From Neonectria sp. B-13 (lineage: Eukaryota > Ascomycota > Sordariomycetes > Hypocreales > Nectriaceae), in the NCBI GenBank assembly GCA_002682825.1, contig NOKP01000002.1:1989132-2053131 (forward strand): 64,000 bases of DNA, read 5' to 3'. The notes under the pieces are model-generated. The model had not been told where the DNA came from and did not search any database. It was given only the letters and a program-made list of their open reading frames with translations. Of this stretch, positions 1 to 10,978 are shown in pieces; positions within the stretch are counted from its first letter, which is position 1, and every line of letters begins with the position of its first letter. A program made the position numbers and the translations under genes.

Positions 1-604
1 TGATGGCACTGCGACAGCCCTGACGGCGACGACGTTTTTGTTATTGACCCATCAACATGTCTACCAGCAGATTCGTCATAGCGTTCGATCAGCATTTGAC
101 CTAGAGGAGGATATTACTTCTTCTGCCCTTGCTGGGGACCGAATCCCACTTCTTGATGCAGTGCTCAATGAGTCTATGCGACTCTACCCGCCAGTCGCAG
201 TCACTCTACCCAGAGTGGTTCCCCCTTGGGGAGCCACGATAGATGGGCTTTTTGTTCCCGGCGGAACGACCGTGGGAGTAAATCACCTCTCAACCTATCA
301 CTCAGAGAAAAACTTCCATGACGCACAGAAGTTCCTCCCAGAGCGATGGCTTGAGGATAAACAAAACATCAACCAGGTTCCATCGGATGTCAAGGCTAGT
401 TTCCAGCCCTTTTCGGTGGGCCCTAGAAGTTGTCTGGGCAAGAACTTGGCCAAAGCAGAGATGCGCCTGATTCTCGCCCGTCTTCTCTGGCGATTTGACC
501 TGGAGCTCGCTACAGAGTGTGAAAATTGGATGAACGGGCAGAGGATCTATGGATTCTGGGTGAAGCCATCGCTGATGTGCAGGTTGTCGCCTAGGTCAAC
601 ATGA
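1..604 (+). CDS. cytochrome P450, C-terminal part (5' truncated by window edge)
   Basis: The reading frame is open from base 2 to the TGA at 602-604, so the gene starts upstream of the window. The visible 200 residues cover the C-terminal half of a P450 monooxygenase: the end of the I helix (GTATALTAT), the K-helix ExxR motif (ESMRLYPP), the PERW segment and the heme-binding loop FSVGPRSCLGKNLA with its cysteine thiolate ligand. No intron is needed in this part. Fungal P450s of this type are ER-anchored haem enzymes that hydroxylate or epoxidise small molecules. It lies about 13 kb from the PKS start, so a role in that pathway is possible but not shown. The subfamily cannot be set without the N-terminus. 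Confidence 0.93.
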   Translation, partial: DGTATALTATTFLLLTHQHVYQQIRHSVRSAFDLEEDITSSALAGDRIPLLDAVLNESMRLYPPVAVTLPRVVPPWGATIDGLFVPGGTTVGVNHLSTYHSEKNFHDAQKFLPERWLEDKQNINQVPSDVKASFQPFSVGPRSCLGKNLAKAEMRLILARLLWRFDLELATECENWMNGQRIYGFWVKPSLMCRLSPRST

Positions 605-1167
605 GAGAAGATGGAATTGGCTTGTTTACTAAAAGATTACCTGTGTGTAGTTTTATGCATTGTCGTTTAGAATTGATACTTCGATTGAGGACTTGATTGC
701 TCTCTTCGTTGGCCTTTGATTGTGTTGATGTACTTAGGTTTGCGAAGAAGGTTATACTTGACCTCTTCAGTCTAGCTATTCTCGCATCCAGTACGCTAAT
801 GCATTTTCTATAAGCTATCACTCTATTCTGGTAATAATTTCTATCAAGCCCTCGATTCATAGTTCTGTTACGAGAGGATCACGCTTCAGTCCGTACAGAG
901 CTATTTTTGAGAAAATTAATGTTGATATATATTGTGTTTAATGCACTACAGAGGCATGCATGGTGAGGATCAATATATCATGAGGCATTTCTCATCTTTT
1001 AGTCCCCGTTTCATTTGTTTCCCCTCCTAATGTTCCAAACGTACCCCCGGCACACAAGTTCCTGACGCGACAACTTCCATCTCATCATGCACCCAACCCC
1101 CTTAGTATTCGACAATGCTTTGTAAATACTATGCGAGACCTCTTCTGTCCTAAGACACCTCGCTCAA
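605..1167. other. intergenic, convergent 3' ends
   Basis: AT-rich spacer between the P450 stop and the stop of the minus-strand methyltransferase-like gene. Only short frames are present. It probably holds the two 3' UTRs. Confidence 0.6.
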
Positions 1168-2058
1168 TCAATTCTTAGTGCCAATGAAGTGGTAAATCTT
1201 GCCAAAGGGCGGCAAGACTGTCGTTTCACCGTCGGAGAACTTCCACCCTGTCGTGTCGATGCCCTCCTTCTCCATCAGCTTGAACATCTCGTTGGGAGTG
1301 CGAGCACGCAAGCACGAAACGTAGCCGTTGATGAAAAAGAAGAGGGGAACCACAGGGATGATGTACGTGAAGATCAGGTGCATGGGAGACCACCACCACC
1401 AAGTCAACGTGGTGATAAATGGGGACAGAATGATGAAGGTGGTGTTGAGCAACGACGATGGTGTCCGGTGGGTTACTTCGAATATCCTGAGCCCAGAAGT
1501 TAGTTTAGAGAGTCAGCAAACAAGCAAATGTGCTTACATGAACGAGTCTGCCTCTTCGATGCAGCTTCTTATGACCTTGCGGGCACCAGGGTCATCGAAG
1601 TGGTGGAAGCACATGTTGAAGATGCGCAGCTCTTTCTTGTCGCGAGCTGCATACCTCAACGCTTTAGTAGCGTCTACAGGCTTCTCCACGTAGGAGATGT
1701 GGTCGCTCTTTGCGACAATGGCCTTCCAAGCCTCCAGATCGGGATACAAATCCGTCAGCAGGAAGTCAATAGGCGGCTTGCCTTCAGCGGCCATGCGCTC
1801 GTTGAGGATCTCCTCGAAGATAGGCGTCGGCCCGCCGGCCCCAGCGCATGCGTCCACGAAGTGATACTCACTCGGGTGGCCGGGCAGGTTGGCCGTGATG
1901 ACGTCGCAAACCTGAGCGGCCGTGGAGGTGCTGCGGTTGAGGCCCACAGTGCGCCAGACGGCGGCGAGCGACCGGTGCGCGTACTCGCGGAGCCATTCGG
2001 GACACCAGGGATAATCCTCAATCTCGATGAGGTGGAAACGGGGGAGGATGACAAACAT
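1168..2058 (-). CDS. SAM-methyltransferase-like protein with C-terminal membrane segments
   Basis: Two exons, 2058-1538 and 1486-1168, are joined across a 51-nt intron (GTAAGC...CTAAC...CAG); the junction reads DSFM-IFEVTHRTP and gives 279 residues. The N-terminal half looks like a class I Rossmann methyltransferase: VDACAGAGG fits motif I, and LLTDLYPDLEAW and FNMCFHHFDDPGAR fit the later strands. The second exon encodes two strongly hydrophobic segments, including a WWWW run, followed by a conserved tail (VLPPFGKIYHFIGTK). The protein therefore looks membrane-attached. Similar two-part proteins are common in ascomycetes, but I do not know a substrate. Motif I is atypical, so catalysis is not assured. 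Confidence 0.85.
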
Positions 2059-3176
2059 GGTGATGGTGTTCTAGGCTTGCGACTAAGACAGAGGAAGGAA
2101 GTAGAAGCGTGTTGAGATGAGATGGGCGGTGGTGTCTCGGTGCATCAACGGATCTTGTGCCTCCATCACGAACATGATATAACATTTGCCTCGTTTTGCA
2201 TATTGGGAGTGTTACTTGGTCCTCGTTAACCCATTGTACGAGCTCTTCGGCAATGCCGAGTGGCGGAACCCGAATCCCATAGCCCCCAATCGCCGGGCCA
2301 CGGAGTGAGTAGGTAGTACAGATTCAGATCCCAAGAGTGATAGGCTTTCGCATCGCACTAGGAGTTAGGAAAAGCTAGGGAAAGCTAGGAGAAGTGTTAG
2401 CGCTGAGGAGAAAAAGCCTCCTTTTACAGGGGAAGACAGAGGGCCGGAGACGGACGCCGAGTAGCATCCCGCAGCATGTGGGGATTTTCACTGCTACATC
2501 ATCTTTTCAGGAGCGGGAGCACCAACAATGCTAGAGCCTCTTGCCCCGAAGGGCATTTAGACACCAGGCCCCCGCAAGGCAAATCAGAGGGTGTGGTAGG
2601 ACTTGGTATGACATGACATCTATTTTCGGTCTGAATGGCAGGTTGATTGCTCTACAGCGTCCTGCTGTGGTACCGGCTAGTCTAGATATCGCCCAATCTT
2701 CATCACTTCGAAGCGAGGCGCCAAGAAGTGGCTAGAGATAACGCAAAATTATAGCTTATGTTTGGTGTGAAGTACTGGCAGACATTTAGCTGAGCACGTC
2801 GTGAGATTGATGTTGTATGACCAGAACTCAATCGTGGATCTGAGATGCACTGTATTGGCATTTCGGGCCAAAGTTCTAATCTACGAAATTAATTTCTGGA
2901 AGGAATGAGGCAGTCAAGCCGAAGGAAAATGAGTAACTGGCTTAGAGGTTTTCAGTTCTTCTTTCCAGTTATTTCATGTTGACTAACAACAATTGTTGTG
3001 AGGAACAACTATTCTTGTGTTGATTCATCTGAAGGGGAATTAAGTAGGTAATCTATATGTCGCCTGGGCATGAGGAAAAATCATTTTGTGGGTGGTATTT
3101 TACTATTTAGAGTCTTTGCGAGTCCATCGAACGTCTCCTTGTGGATCTGCGTAATATCTAGAAAGTGACTTGATCC
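2059..3176. other. intergenic
   Basis: About 1.1 kb upstream of the methyltransferase-like gene and downstream of the reductase. The stretch nearest 2058 should contain the promoter of the former. The small plus-strand frame at 2541-2735 has no conserved look. I see nothing else. Confidence 0.6.
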
Positions 3177-4302
3177 TTAGAGCACAACAACAAGCTTCTG
3201 CCCGCTGACACCTGTCTCAAACTGCTTCAGTCCCGCCCCGATGGCCTCCCAGCCTTTACCAACGATAGTGGTGGGAACCGGAAACTTGTACTTCTTCTGA
3301 TCGACAAGTTTACCCAAAGCTTCCATGGCAAACAGCCCGCCTGGGGCCCCAAATATCTGTCGCCCAAAGACAACTACCGACTCAACATTCTCGGGGACGG
3401 TGACTTTCTGACCCGTAAAGACCTGTGAGTACAGGCGAGGTCCATTGCTGCGCAGTGACGAGAAGACGCTGGGGTCAGCAGCAGCAGCAGTAACGCAATC
3501 CAGAATGGCATCAACTCCTCCAGGCACGACTGCAGCGACGTCGGAAGGAATTGACGACGAGTTTCGATCAATGATCTTGGAAGCACCAAGTCCCTCAATT
3601 CGAGTGGCATGCTTGAGAGAGGCAGTTGCCAAGATGACGGCTTCAGGCAATGCCGACCGCAACATCTGGATGGCTGCACCACCAACAGCCGAGGCGCCGC
3701 CAAGAACAAGCACACTGCGAGGCGCGGGAGCGGGCTCGCCCGGTGCCGTCGATGAGATGTGAGGAAGCGGGACGTGCAGGCCAAATAGAATGGCGGATGC
3801 AGCGGTAAGGTAGCAGATCCTATCACAGCCAAGTCGTGTCAGCCAAGACGTTGTGTCGAGGGAGAAGATCACCGTGAAGGCGTGGGCACAAGCGTAGGGG
3901 GTAAATCTAGAGGCATTTCACTTACGGCAGCGCTGCAACCTCCTCGAAAGTAGCCGACTGGGGCTTCTTGGCAACGAAATGCTGGGGCACCGTCACGACT
4001 TCTTGGAAGCCGGCTGTCTTGCCACCAATGCCACAAAGCGCGAAGACCTCGTCACCCGGCTGGAAGGTCGTGACGAGATCGCCCACCTGCTCGACCACAC
4101 CGGCCGCGTCGAGCCCGAACGTTGCAGGCCAGTGCTGTACCATCTCGCCGCGGGACATCATCTTCCAGTCCAGGGGGTTAAGTGCTACGGCCTTGATACG
4201 AATGCACACGTCTGTAGGCTCGGGGTGGGGTCTGGGCACCGTTGCAAGTGCAAAGGGACCACCCTGCTGCTTTGCCTGGTACTGAAGCATTGTATTGGCC
4301 AT
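3177..4302 (-). CDS. zinc-independent MDR-family enoyl reductase / alcohol dehydrogenase (ToxD-like)
   Basis: Two exons, 4302-3926 and 3819-3177, are split by a 106-nt intron (GTAAGT...TAG); joined they give 339 residues, normal for the family. The N-terminal GroES-like domain shows VALNPLDWKM, FGLDAAGVVEQVG and FQPGDEVFALC. The Rossmann domain has VLVLGGASAVGGAAIQ, the NADPH-binding loop, followed by ILATAS and GASKIIDR. The structural and catalytic zinc cysteines of true alcohol dehydrogenases are absent, as in trans-acting enoyl reductases of the LovC/ToxD group and in quinone reductases. Start chosen at ATG 4302 (MANTMLQYQAK), where family similarity begins. An in-frame ATG at 4629 would add 109 residues. 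A partner PKS of the reducing type is not seen, so its role is open. Confidence 0.87.
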
Positions 4303-5263
4303 GGTGGATCGTGATGAGAGGCCGGAGAGGTTTCGAAGCGAAAATGGCGAAGGTCTCAATGGTACAGGTGTTGTTGAAGATGAATTTGTTCCGGAGATTG
4401 GAAATTTGAGATGATCAAACGGATCAAAACAACCCACAAGAACGGCCTTGAACAGAACAGGTCCTGCTCTTATTTCTCGTGCCGGGTAGCTGGCTCTCTG
4501 AGAAGAACCCCAAACTCCGAAGCGGGTTGCGAGGGAGAAGGCGCGTGCGACATTCATTGTGAATCGCTGCTGCCATCGGCCCTCGCGAGCGGACTTAGCA
4601 GATGCCAGAAACGATAAGACACGCCTCATGCTGTAGCTTGCATAGACTAGCTCGCTACTCGCGTTCAGGGATATTTCGATACCACGAGTGATTGTGATCC
4701 TTGGGAACTAGACCACAACACGACCCTTACGGAGGATTTGAACGGAACCCGGGCTCTTGCTCATTGAATGCCGAGTTTACCATCTTTGTGTCCGAAACCC
4801 GTTGTTTCATGTAAGCGAAATACCTCTGCGCGAGTAGATAGTTGCCCTGAGCTCGACGGCAAAGCACCCGGCAGCCAGAACCAGAGACAGCCGGGAGCCG
4901 GCCGAAAACCCTCCTGCAAGTCACCGGGCAATGATACGATCGGAACGACGCGATTGTAAGACGGAATTAGCGGGGATAAGAGTTGAAATGTCTTATATCA
5001 GCGCCAACCCGGCTGAGTTTGTGACGGTCGAGATGCGCCTGTACGTCCAGAAACGGAAATCTTTAAGTGCTGCTAAAGTCCGCTGTATGACCTAGCGACC
5101 CGCTCCTCGGTAGCACAGACATCAAGGCGATAATTGGAACGCAGGTACGTCAGAGTCACTGCTAAGACCTGCAAGGCGGTAAATTTACTGGCATTAAGAA
5201 GAGAGAATTAACGAGAGAGCTAGCCTAAGAACGAAATAACGCAAAGACTAGCAGCCTAGCACC
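4303..5263. other. divergent intergenic region (reductase / cupin promoters)
   Basis: About 960 bp between divergent starts. The part 4303-4629 stays open in the reductase frame and may encode an alternative N-terminus. The rest carries no supported gene. A tRNA-like string near 4730-4800 was examined and rejected. Confidence 0.55.
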
Positions 5264-5959
5264 ATGGATTCAGCAATCGAGGCCTACGCCAAGACGTTGA
5301 GCATCAACCACTTCAAGCCCAGCGAGGTGCCATGGCGCCGCCTCGGCCAGTGTAAGTCATTATTCATTATTTCCGGGGCCATCTTCCTTCTTACTTGCTT
5401 GATCTCTAAACCAATCTGGGCAGATTTGTGGCGGCCGATCGAGGATGGGTCTCATACGCAGTACCGGCTCGCTATCATCGAAAGCCTGCTGCCTCCCAAG
5501 ACCAATGGGCCAGTTTTCCACTTTCATGAGATGCATGACGAAGGCTTCTATGTAACGGCACGTTCTCACGTCATCCTCCCCACACGCGTAAGCTCGGGTT
5601 CTAACATGTGCTTTTGACGCGCGTTTTAGAAGGGCACAGTGCGCTTCCACTCTCCGGGCCGCCCAGATATCGACTGTAAGGCGGGTGAGATGTTGACGAT
5701 CCCCATTCGGCTCCCACACAAGTTCAGCAATCCATTTGACGAAGAAGCTGTATTCATCAACACTGCAACTCCTGGGTTCTTCATTCGATACTTTGAGTAT
5801 CTGGAGGAGCTGATTGGAAACGGCGCCGAATTGACCCCGGAAATTAACAAAGCTGCCCTTCTGCGATTTGCAACCATTCCTCTCAAGGATGACGACGTCA
5901 AGCGAATGGAGGATGAGGCTGCGGCAGAGCGAAAGGGCAAGCAGGAGAAGGGGAACTGA
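5264..5959 (+). CDS. small cupin-fold protein
   Basis: Three exons starting at 5264; intron 1 is 5352-5423 (GTAAGT...CAG). Exon 3 begins at 5630 and ends at TGA 5957-5959. The protein is about 182-194 residues and has a single cupin barrel: GPVFHFHEMHDEGFY carries the HxH...E metal-binding motif 1, and RFHSPG, MLTIPIRLPHKFSNP carries motif 2 with a histidine. The second donor is uncertain: GT at 5552, GT at 5588 and a GC at 5558 all keep the frame, and the GC donor best restores the cupin strand (FYVT then KGTVRFH). Cupins of this size are often oxygenases, isomerases or binding proteins. No substrate can be named. Confidence 0.82.
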
Positions 5960-6250
5960 GACCCAATAGGGATCACTGCTTGAGATTACTGAGTTGCTTG
6001 AATCAAATTGAAAACATTGTGCCTTTGTTGCTTTGGTTTCTATTGAACTATGGTGGTGTCTCTTTGGCCCCAACCTGCCAAGAGTAGGCTGTGTATAATG
6101 TATGAGAAAATAGGACAGACCGTCCGAACCTTGATCCGCGCAACGCCACCCTGACCCTCACCCGTTGGAAAAACGGCTATGCCAATGAAAATAAACACGA
6201 GAATGAGAAAGGAGCGACTGTGGTTCGTAGCTGTGCGTTGTTCTTCAGCG

Positions 6251-6289
6251 TTGTTCCTCCGCGTTGTTCCTCCGCGTTATTCCTCCGCG
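6251..6289. repeat. 13-bp minisatellite, three units
   Basis: Three tandem units of TTGTTCCTCCGCG at 6251-6263, 6264-6276 and 6277-6289; the third has TTA in place of TTG. The array covers the stop codon (6277-6279) and last codons of the minus-strand Zn2Cys6 gene and the start of its 3' region. The single G-to-A change in the third unit creates that stop. Confidence 0.9.
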
Positions 6290-8862
6290 TTAAACACAGG
6301 AATGTCATTGCCGCCTGCGAGAAAGTCAAACATTGACAACGGGTCCTCGTCAGGCCGTTGGCCATGGCCTTGCAAATGCTCCGCAAACGCCGCCGTCATG
6401 TCAAACATCTCCGTCTGGCTTGGCAGTCTCGGCCGCTTGCCTACGCGTCCTGCGGAGTCCGCCTGCTGCTTGTACGACCCAGGCCACGGCGAAAGCACAA
6501 CCCCGCTGGCGGTGGGATTGCCGCTGGTGTGCCATGGCGAGCAGCTGCGAGGGGAGTCGAACGGCTGCATGAAGGGTAGCAGCATCGAAGATGTATTCAT
6601 CTCCTCGCCAGCGGACGTCACTGTTGACGCGGCCTCGGGCTCCGGCGGAGTGTCTTTGCGGGAGCCGCTGGTGCTGCCCCTCTGGGAGCCGGACGACGCG
6701 CTGGAGTGCAGGCTGGACAGATCGTTGAATATCATAGAGGGCGTGTTGGCCGCCTCGGGGAAGCGTTTCTGGCGGACGATGTGCGCCATTGTGTCGAGCG
6801 TGCGGCTGAGCTTCTGCGTCAAGTTCTCGATGTGGTCGTGGTCCGTGGCAGACGTGAAGCGATCACGGAGCGTCTCGAGCAACTGCATTTCCTCTTCCGG
6901 CCGGGAGGCCAGGGCGTCTGACCCTGCTATTGGCTGCAGCACGATGTTCCTGGCCACCAAGAAGACGGCCGCTAGCGGGAAGCTCGCCGTAAGCCGGGGC
7001 AGTGCAGCCGCCGCGCTGTCATTCTCGTCGCAATCGAAGGCCCGAGACTGGAATGAGACATCGCCATTTTCCTCACCATTATCCATCGACAAGGGACTAG
7101 CTGAAAGCTTCCGGTCTAGAAGCTGTTCAAGGACTTCAACCAAACGTGAGTCCGCGTGCGGCGCCGTGGCCAACAGAAACAGGACGCAGCTGGCTTTGGC
7201 GTCCTTGTACGCGAGATGGGACAATCTTGGATCATCGCTGCCTCTGCAAATGCAGAGGCGTGTTGCGAAGAACAATAGAGTCAAACTGGCCCATTCGGTG
7301 GACGAGGTTGATTTCTTGATGACCTGATGCGTGGCGGCCCAGTGCTCCAGTCTCTGCTCCAGCTTCGAGAGCAAGTGGGAATGCTTCGAAGGCGGCAAGG
7401 CCGGAGCTTCGGCAGAGTAAAAGTGCCGATAGATCTCATCTTGGATGCGGGCCAGCTCGATTCTGGGGCCGTATTTTGCCTCCTCTCCATCTACTTGGTA
7501 GGAGAGCGGAGAGACACTGGAGTCAAAGGTCGGAAGCCAAGATGACGACCCCCGACATATTGCGAAGCTTTTGTCCCTGATGTACAGAGACCGGAACACC
7601 TTTTGTTTCTCGATGGATTCTTCAAGGAGGAGGCTGTTGGAGGAAGCACGGGGCTGGTGAAGTCCCATTGTCCGAGCCAGCAGGCACGCTTGCGCAAATA
7701 CGACCTCGGCAAACCCCGGAGGGCTGTATTGCTCGGCGATGTGGCTCTGCGATGACCAAGGTTAGCTTTGGCGTCGAATCGTCGGAGAAAACAATTCCAC
7801 AAGCGAGCGGCCTTACCAGTAGAGCTAAAGCCTGGACGTTGACGAGTCTCGGCGCCAGGAACACCCGAGGGTTGTTCACCGTCATCTTCAGGGTCTGGAG
7901 AAACGGCTGAATAAATGGACTGTTGCTTTGAGTTGTCTGATCCTTGCCGATGGCGAGCAGAACGATGACGTTGAAGCATACGGCCCACGCCTCGTCCGCG
8001 GGGCTGAGCGGGTGTCCGTAGACTCGGTCGAGCTGCACCTGGAAGTTTGACCGCACGAAGAGGTCTGTCGCATAGTCGGCGTTCTTGAAGAACTGGCCGA
8101 TGACGATGTTGAGAAACTGTCGAGGCGGGAGACATATACCAGAGTGTTCCGACGGGATGTCCATGTGCTCCTCCTTACTCGCGTCAGCGCACATCTGCTC
8201 GAGCAGCATTTGAATCGCGACATTGTTTTCCGCTGGCGTGCCTGGGTCTGGATTCTGGAAGATGGGATCGTCGTGGAACTCCTTGCAGAGAGTATACAGC
8301 GAGCACGGCCCATGGTACCGATCGATCGAGTAGGCCTCGTTCCGCACTATATGTCGATCCTTGCGCGCGCCCGTCGACGCATCTCCATGTGTGAAGTCTT
8401 CTTGAACCCACTCCTCCCCTTGGACGGGCAGCGACCGCCCTGCACCCCCGCTCTTGATGAGTGACGTCAAAGCCGAGAGATCTCCTTGGATGCTGTTCAA
8501 CTGGTCTTCGAGCGCCTCGAAGTTCTGGCATCTGAAACAAAAGCCGTTTCATGAGCCTCTGTGCAGCCTTGGGGAGGGGGGGACTGGGGTTCATATGCGA
8601 GCTCGACTTACAGGAGCTTGACGTGGTTGATTCGCTTCCCCGGGGACGAGTATCGACACTCGACACCGTCTCGCTTGCAACTCTCACACTGCGGTCGCTC
8701 TCGCCCACAGCGGATCTTCCGGGCCCGGCAGTGCGCACATGCCAAGTCGTGGGTGGACCACATTTGCGACTGTTCCTGTGTAGGTAGGTCAGCTTCGAGC
8801 TAACAATCCAGGACCGGAACCGCCTGAACGAAACAAACCTCTTTGCCTTGAGTATTCCACAT
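6277..8862 (-). CDS. Zn2Cys6 fungal transcription factor
   Basis: Four exons: 8862-8839, 8775-8612, 8531-7817 and 7746-6277, with introns of 63, 80 and 70 nt; the frame is intact for 790 residues. The first exon is only 24 nt; an internal ATG in exon 2 (residue 13) could also serve. The binuclear cluster sits at residues 21-48 with Cys21, 24, 31, 38, 41 and 48 (CAHCRARKIRC and CESCKRDGVEC). A fungal-specific transcription factor middle homology region follows (around CSLYTLCKEF and FVRSNFQVQLDRVYGHPLSPADEAWAVCFNVIVLLAIG). The C-terminus is Ser/Pro-rich, as in activation regions. It is a nuclear DNA-binding regulator and the only one in the metabolic half of the window, so it is a candidate regulator of the PKS pair; that link is inference. 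Its stop codon lies in a minisatellite. Confidence 0.92.
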
Positions 8863-9570
8863 CCTGATCTCCTGTGAATCTTGGCAGATAAATACGAAAT
8901 AAAGACCAATATCAAGCAAGCTGACTGTATATAGCTGGGAGCAGGAGGTCAGCAACGAGCCCCGTACGATCCGCAGCCGGTGGGGGTGGAATAATCCGTC
9001 AGAGACACGGCGGCGGCGTAGTCCGGGCAATAGCGTAAGAATCTATTGCTGCTATTTAGTAATTAAGGCGATTGGGGAAAATCCTATTACATTCAGATCA
9101 AGAAGACCAGGCACTTTTCTCACTCGCATTCTACTAAGCCTGCTTGGTTCGGTGGCTTGGCGTCCCAGCTCATCTGCGGAGCGAGCAGAGCACGTTGCCG
9201 TAAGCTACCTTAACGAGGGGCGGACCAACAACAGATCATGTGAATCTAGTACATTCTGTTAATGTTGTACAAAGACCTTATGGCTGGGCAGCGTCCTGCT
9301 GTCTCGGTGTGTGCTATTCTTGATACGCGCCCGGGTGCACCTCCAGACAACCCAGTCAAATCGTACCCCCTGGTCCGGACGAGCTGATGTCTTCCCCCAC
9401 CTCCATGATAGGGCTGGACGATGGGGTAGCAGAGAGAGCCACACGGCATGTTCGGCCGCCCAACATCTAGAAATACTGCGCAACAGACGGTCTCCCTCTT
9501 GGACTGAGGATCAACCAAAACTCCAGCACCCTCCTCTGCCTGCCACATTGAAACAGACACAACCACCAAG
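8863..9570. other. divergent intergenic region (regulator / dehydrogenase promoters)
   Basis: 708 bp between the start of the Zn2Cys6 gene (minus) and the start of the iron-type dehydrogenase (plus). It should carry both promoters; the final 60 bases before 9571 are CA/CT-rich as usual for fungal starts. No gene seen. Confidence 0.6.
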
Positions 9571-10978
9571 ATGGCCACTCAATGCACCTACTCTCCCCTA
9601 TTCGGTCTCTGGAAGCCCCAGCATCATCTGAAGAACTTGTACTATGGAGCGGGCTGCGTCGAGAAATACCTGCTCAGCGTCCTGCCCTCTCCAACCTCCA
9701 AGGTCTTCATCATCACCGGTGCCTCGATATCCACGAAAACTCCCTTGATTCAACGGCTCGAGGAACTTTTGGGCGACGCCCATTCTGGAACCTATGCCGG
9801 AATCAAGCAACACGGCCAAGAAGACGGCGTCAACGAAGCCACCCAGCTCGTGACCCAGATCGAGACGGTGGACACGATCTTGTCTGTGGGAGGCGGGTCG
9901 CCCATCGACTCAGCCAAGACGGTCTGCTTCCGCATACACGAACAATGCGGCAAGTCTCTTATCCATATCTCTATTCCCACAACCCTGAGCGTGGCTGAAT
10001 GCACCGCCGGCGGTGGTTTCACGCGTCATGATGGCACCAAAGTCGGGTTCATGCATCCGTCCATGGGGGTCAACACCATCCTCTACGACGCCACGTTTGC
10101 TCGATTCACACCTGAGCGCCTCTGGCTATCGACAGGTATGCGCGCCGTCGATCACGCAGTTGAAACCATGTACCATCCGAATTCTTCGGAAATGCCTTGG
10201 AAGGCCCTCGCCTTGTGGGCCATTGCGGGCTTGGCTGAAGGTCTACCGCAGGCAAAGCTCGTCCATGGATCTGACGAGGGCAATGACGTGACAACGAAGC
10301 TGCAGCTCGCGGCTTTTGCGACCTCGGGACTCCGCGGATCCAATTTTAGAGGCGGCATGGGCCTTTCCCATTCCCTAGGCCATGCTATCGGAAGCCCGTA
10401 CGGCATACCTCGTGAGTCAGCTACATTTCTTTGTGTGTCATGTCATACTCCAGTCTCGGGGTAACCTCTATCCGACCTGCCTCGGCGACTAAGGCTGAGC
10501 TGTCTCTGTAATGTCTGAGACACGGCCGCGTTGCTCCATCCGGGCCCCGTGAAAAAGCTCAGCACAGCAAGATGAGGCGTATGGAGGTGCGCTAGAAACG
10601 ATGTTACGTTGTGTCCCTAGATGCGGATGATAACCTCAAGACACCAACATTTGCTGACAATGGACTGTAGACGGTGAAACAAGCTGTCTCACGCTGGCCC
10701 CTGTCATTCGACACAAAGCCCAGGATAACACCATGGACGCAGAGCAGATTGCTCGCCTCTTACCGGGCATGGGCGGTCAGCGGCGATGTGGCAACGAGGT
10801 AGCTGACGCCCTTGAAGTCGCACAGCGTGTGGAGGATTTGGTAGTAGAGTTGGGCCTCACACAGCCATCCCTGTCCTCCCGCGGGGTCGGCCAAGACCAG
10901 GCTGCCGTTATCGCAAGAAAGGTATCTGGAGAAGATGGGAACGACTCGATTCTGGGATTGGTTGAGGCCTTGTTCTAA
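9571..10978 (+). CDS. iron-containing alcohol dehydrogenase, maleylacetate reductase type
   Basis: Exons 9571-10411 and 10671-10978 join across an unusually long 259-nt intron (GTGAGT...TAG) to give 382 residues, the usual length. The Rossmann-like N-terminal domain has the NAD(P)-binding GGGSPIDSAK near residue 107. The helical C-terminal domain has metal-ligand candidates in MRAVDHAVE, GLSHSLGHAIG and the exon junction YGIPHGETSCLTLAPV, which is the maleylacetate-reductase signature (HGETSC). Such enzymes reduce maleylacetate to 3-oxoadipate in aromatic ring degradation, or act on related short-chain aldehydes. It would be cytosolic. No ring-cleavage dioxygenase is next to it, so the pathway is unknown. 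Confidence 0.93.

Noticed and set aside
591..860. 89-codon minus-strand frame after the P450
   Set aside because: AT-rich 3' flank without conserved features.
4730..4800. tRNA-like string on the minus strand (GTTCAAATCC box with a TGGTAAACTCGG stretch)
   Set aside because: The T-arm and acceptor stems do not pair and the D-arm spacing is wrong.
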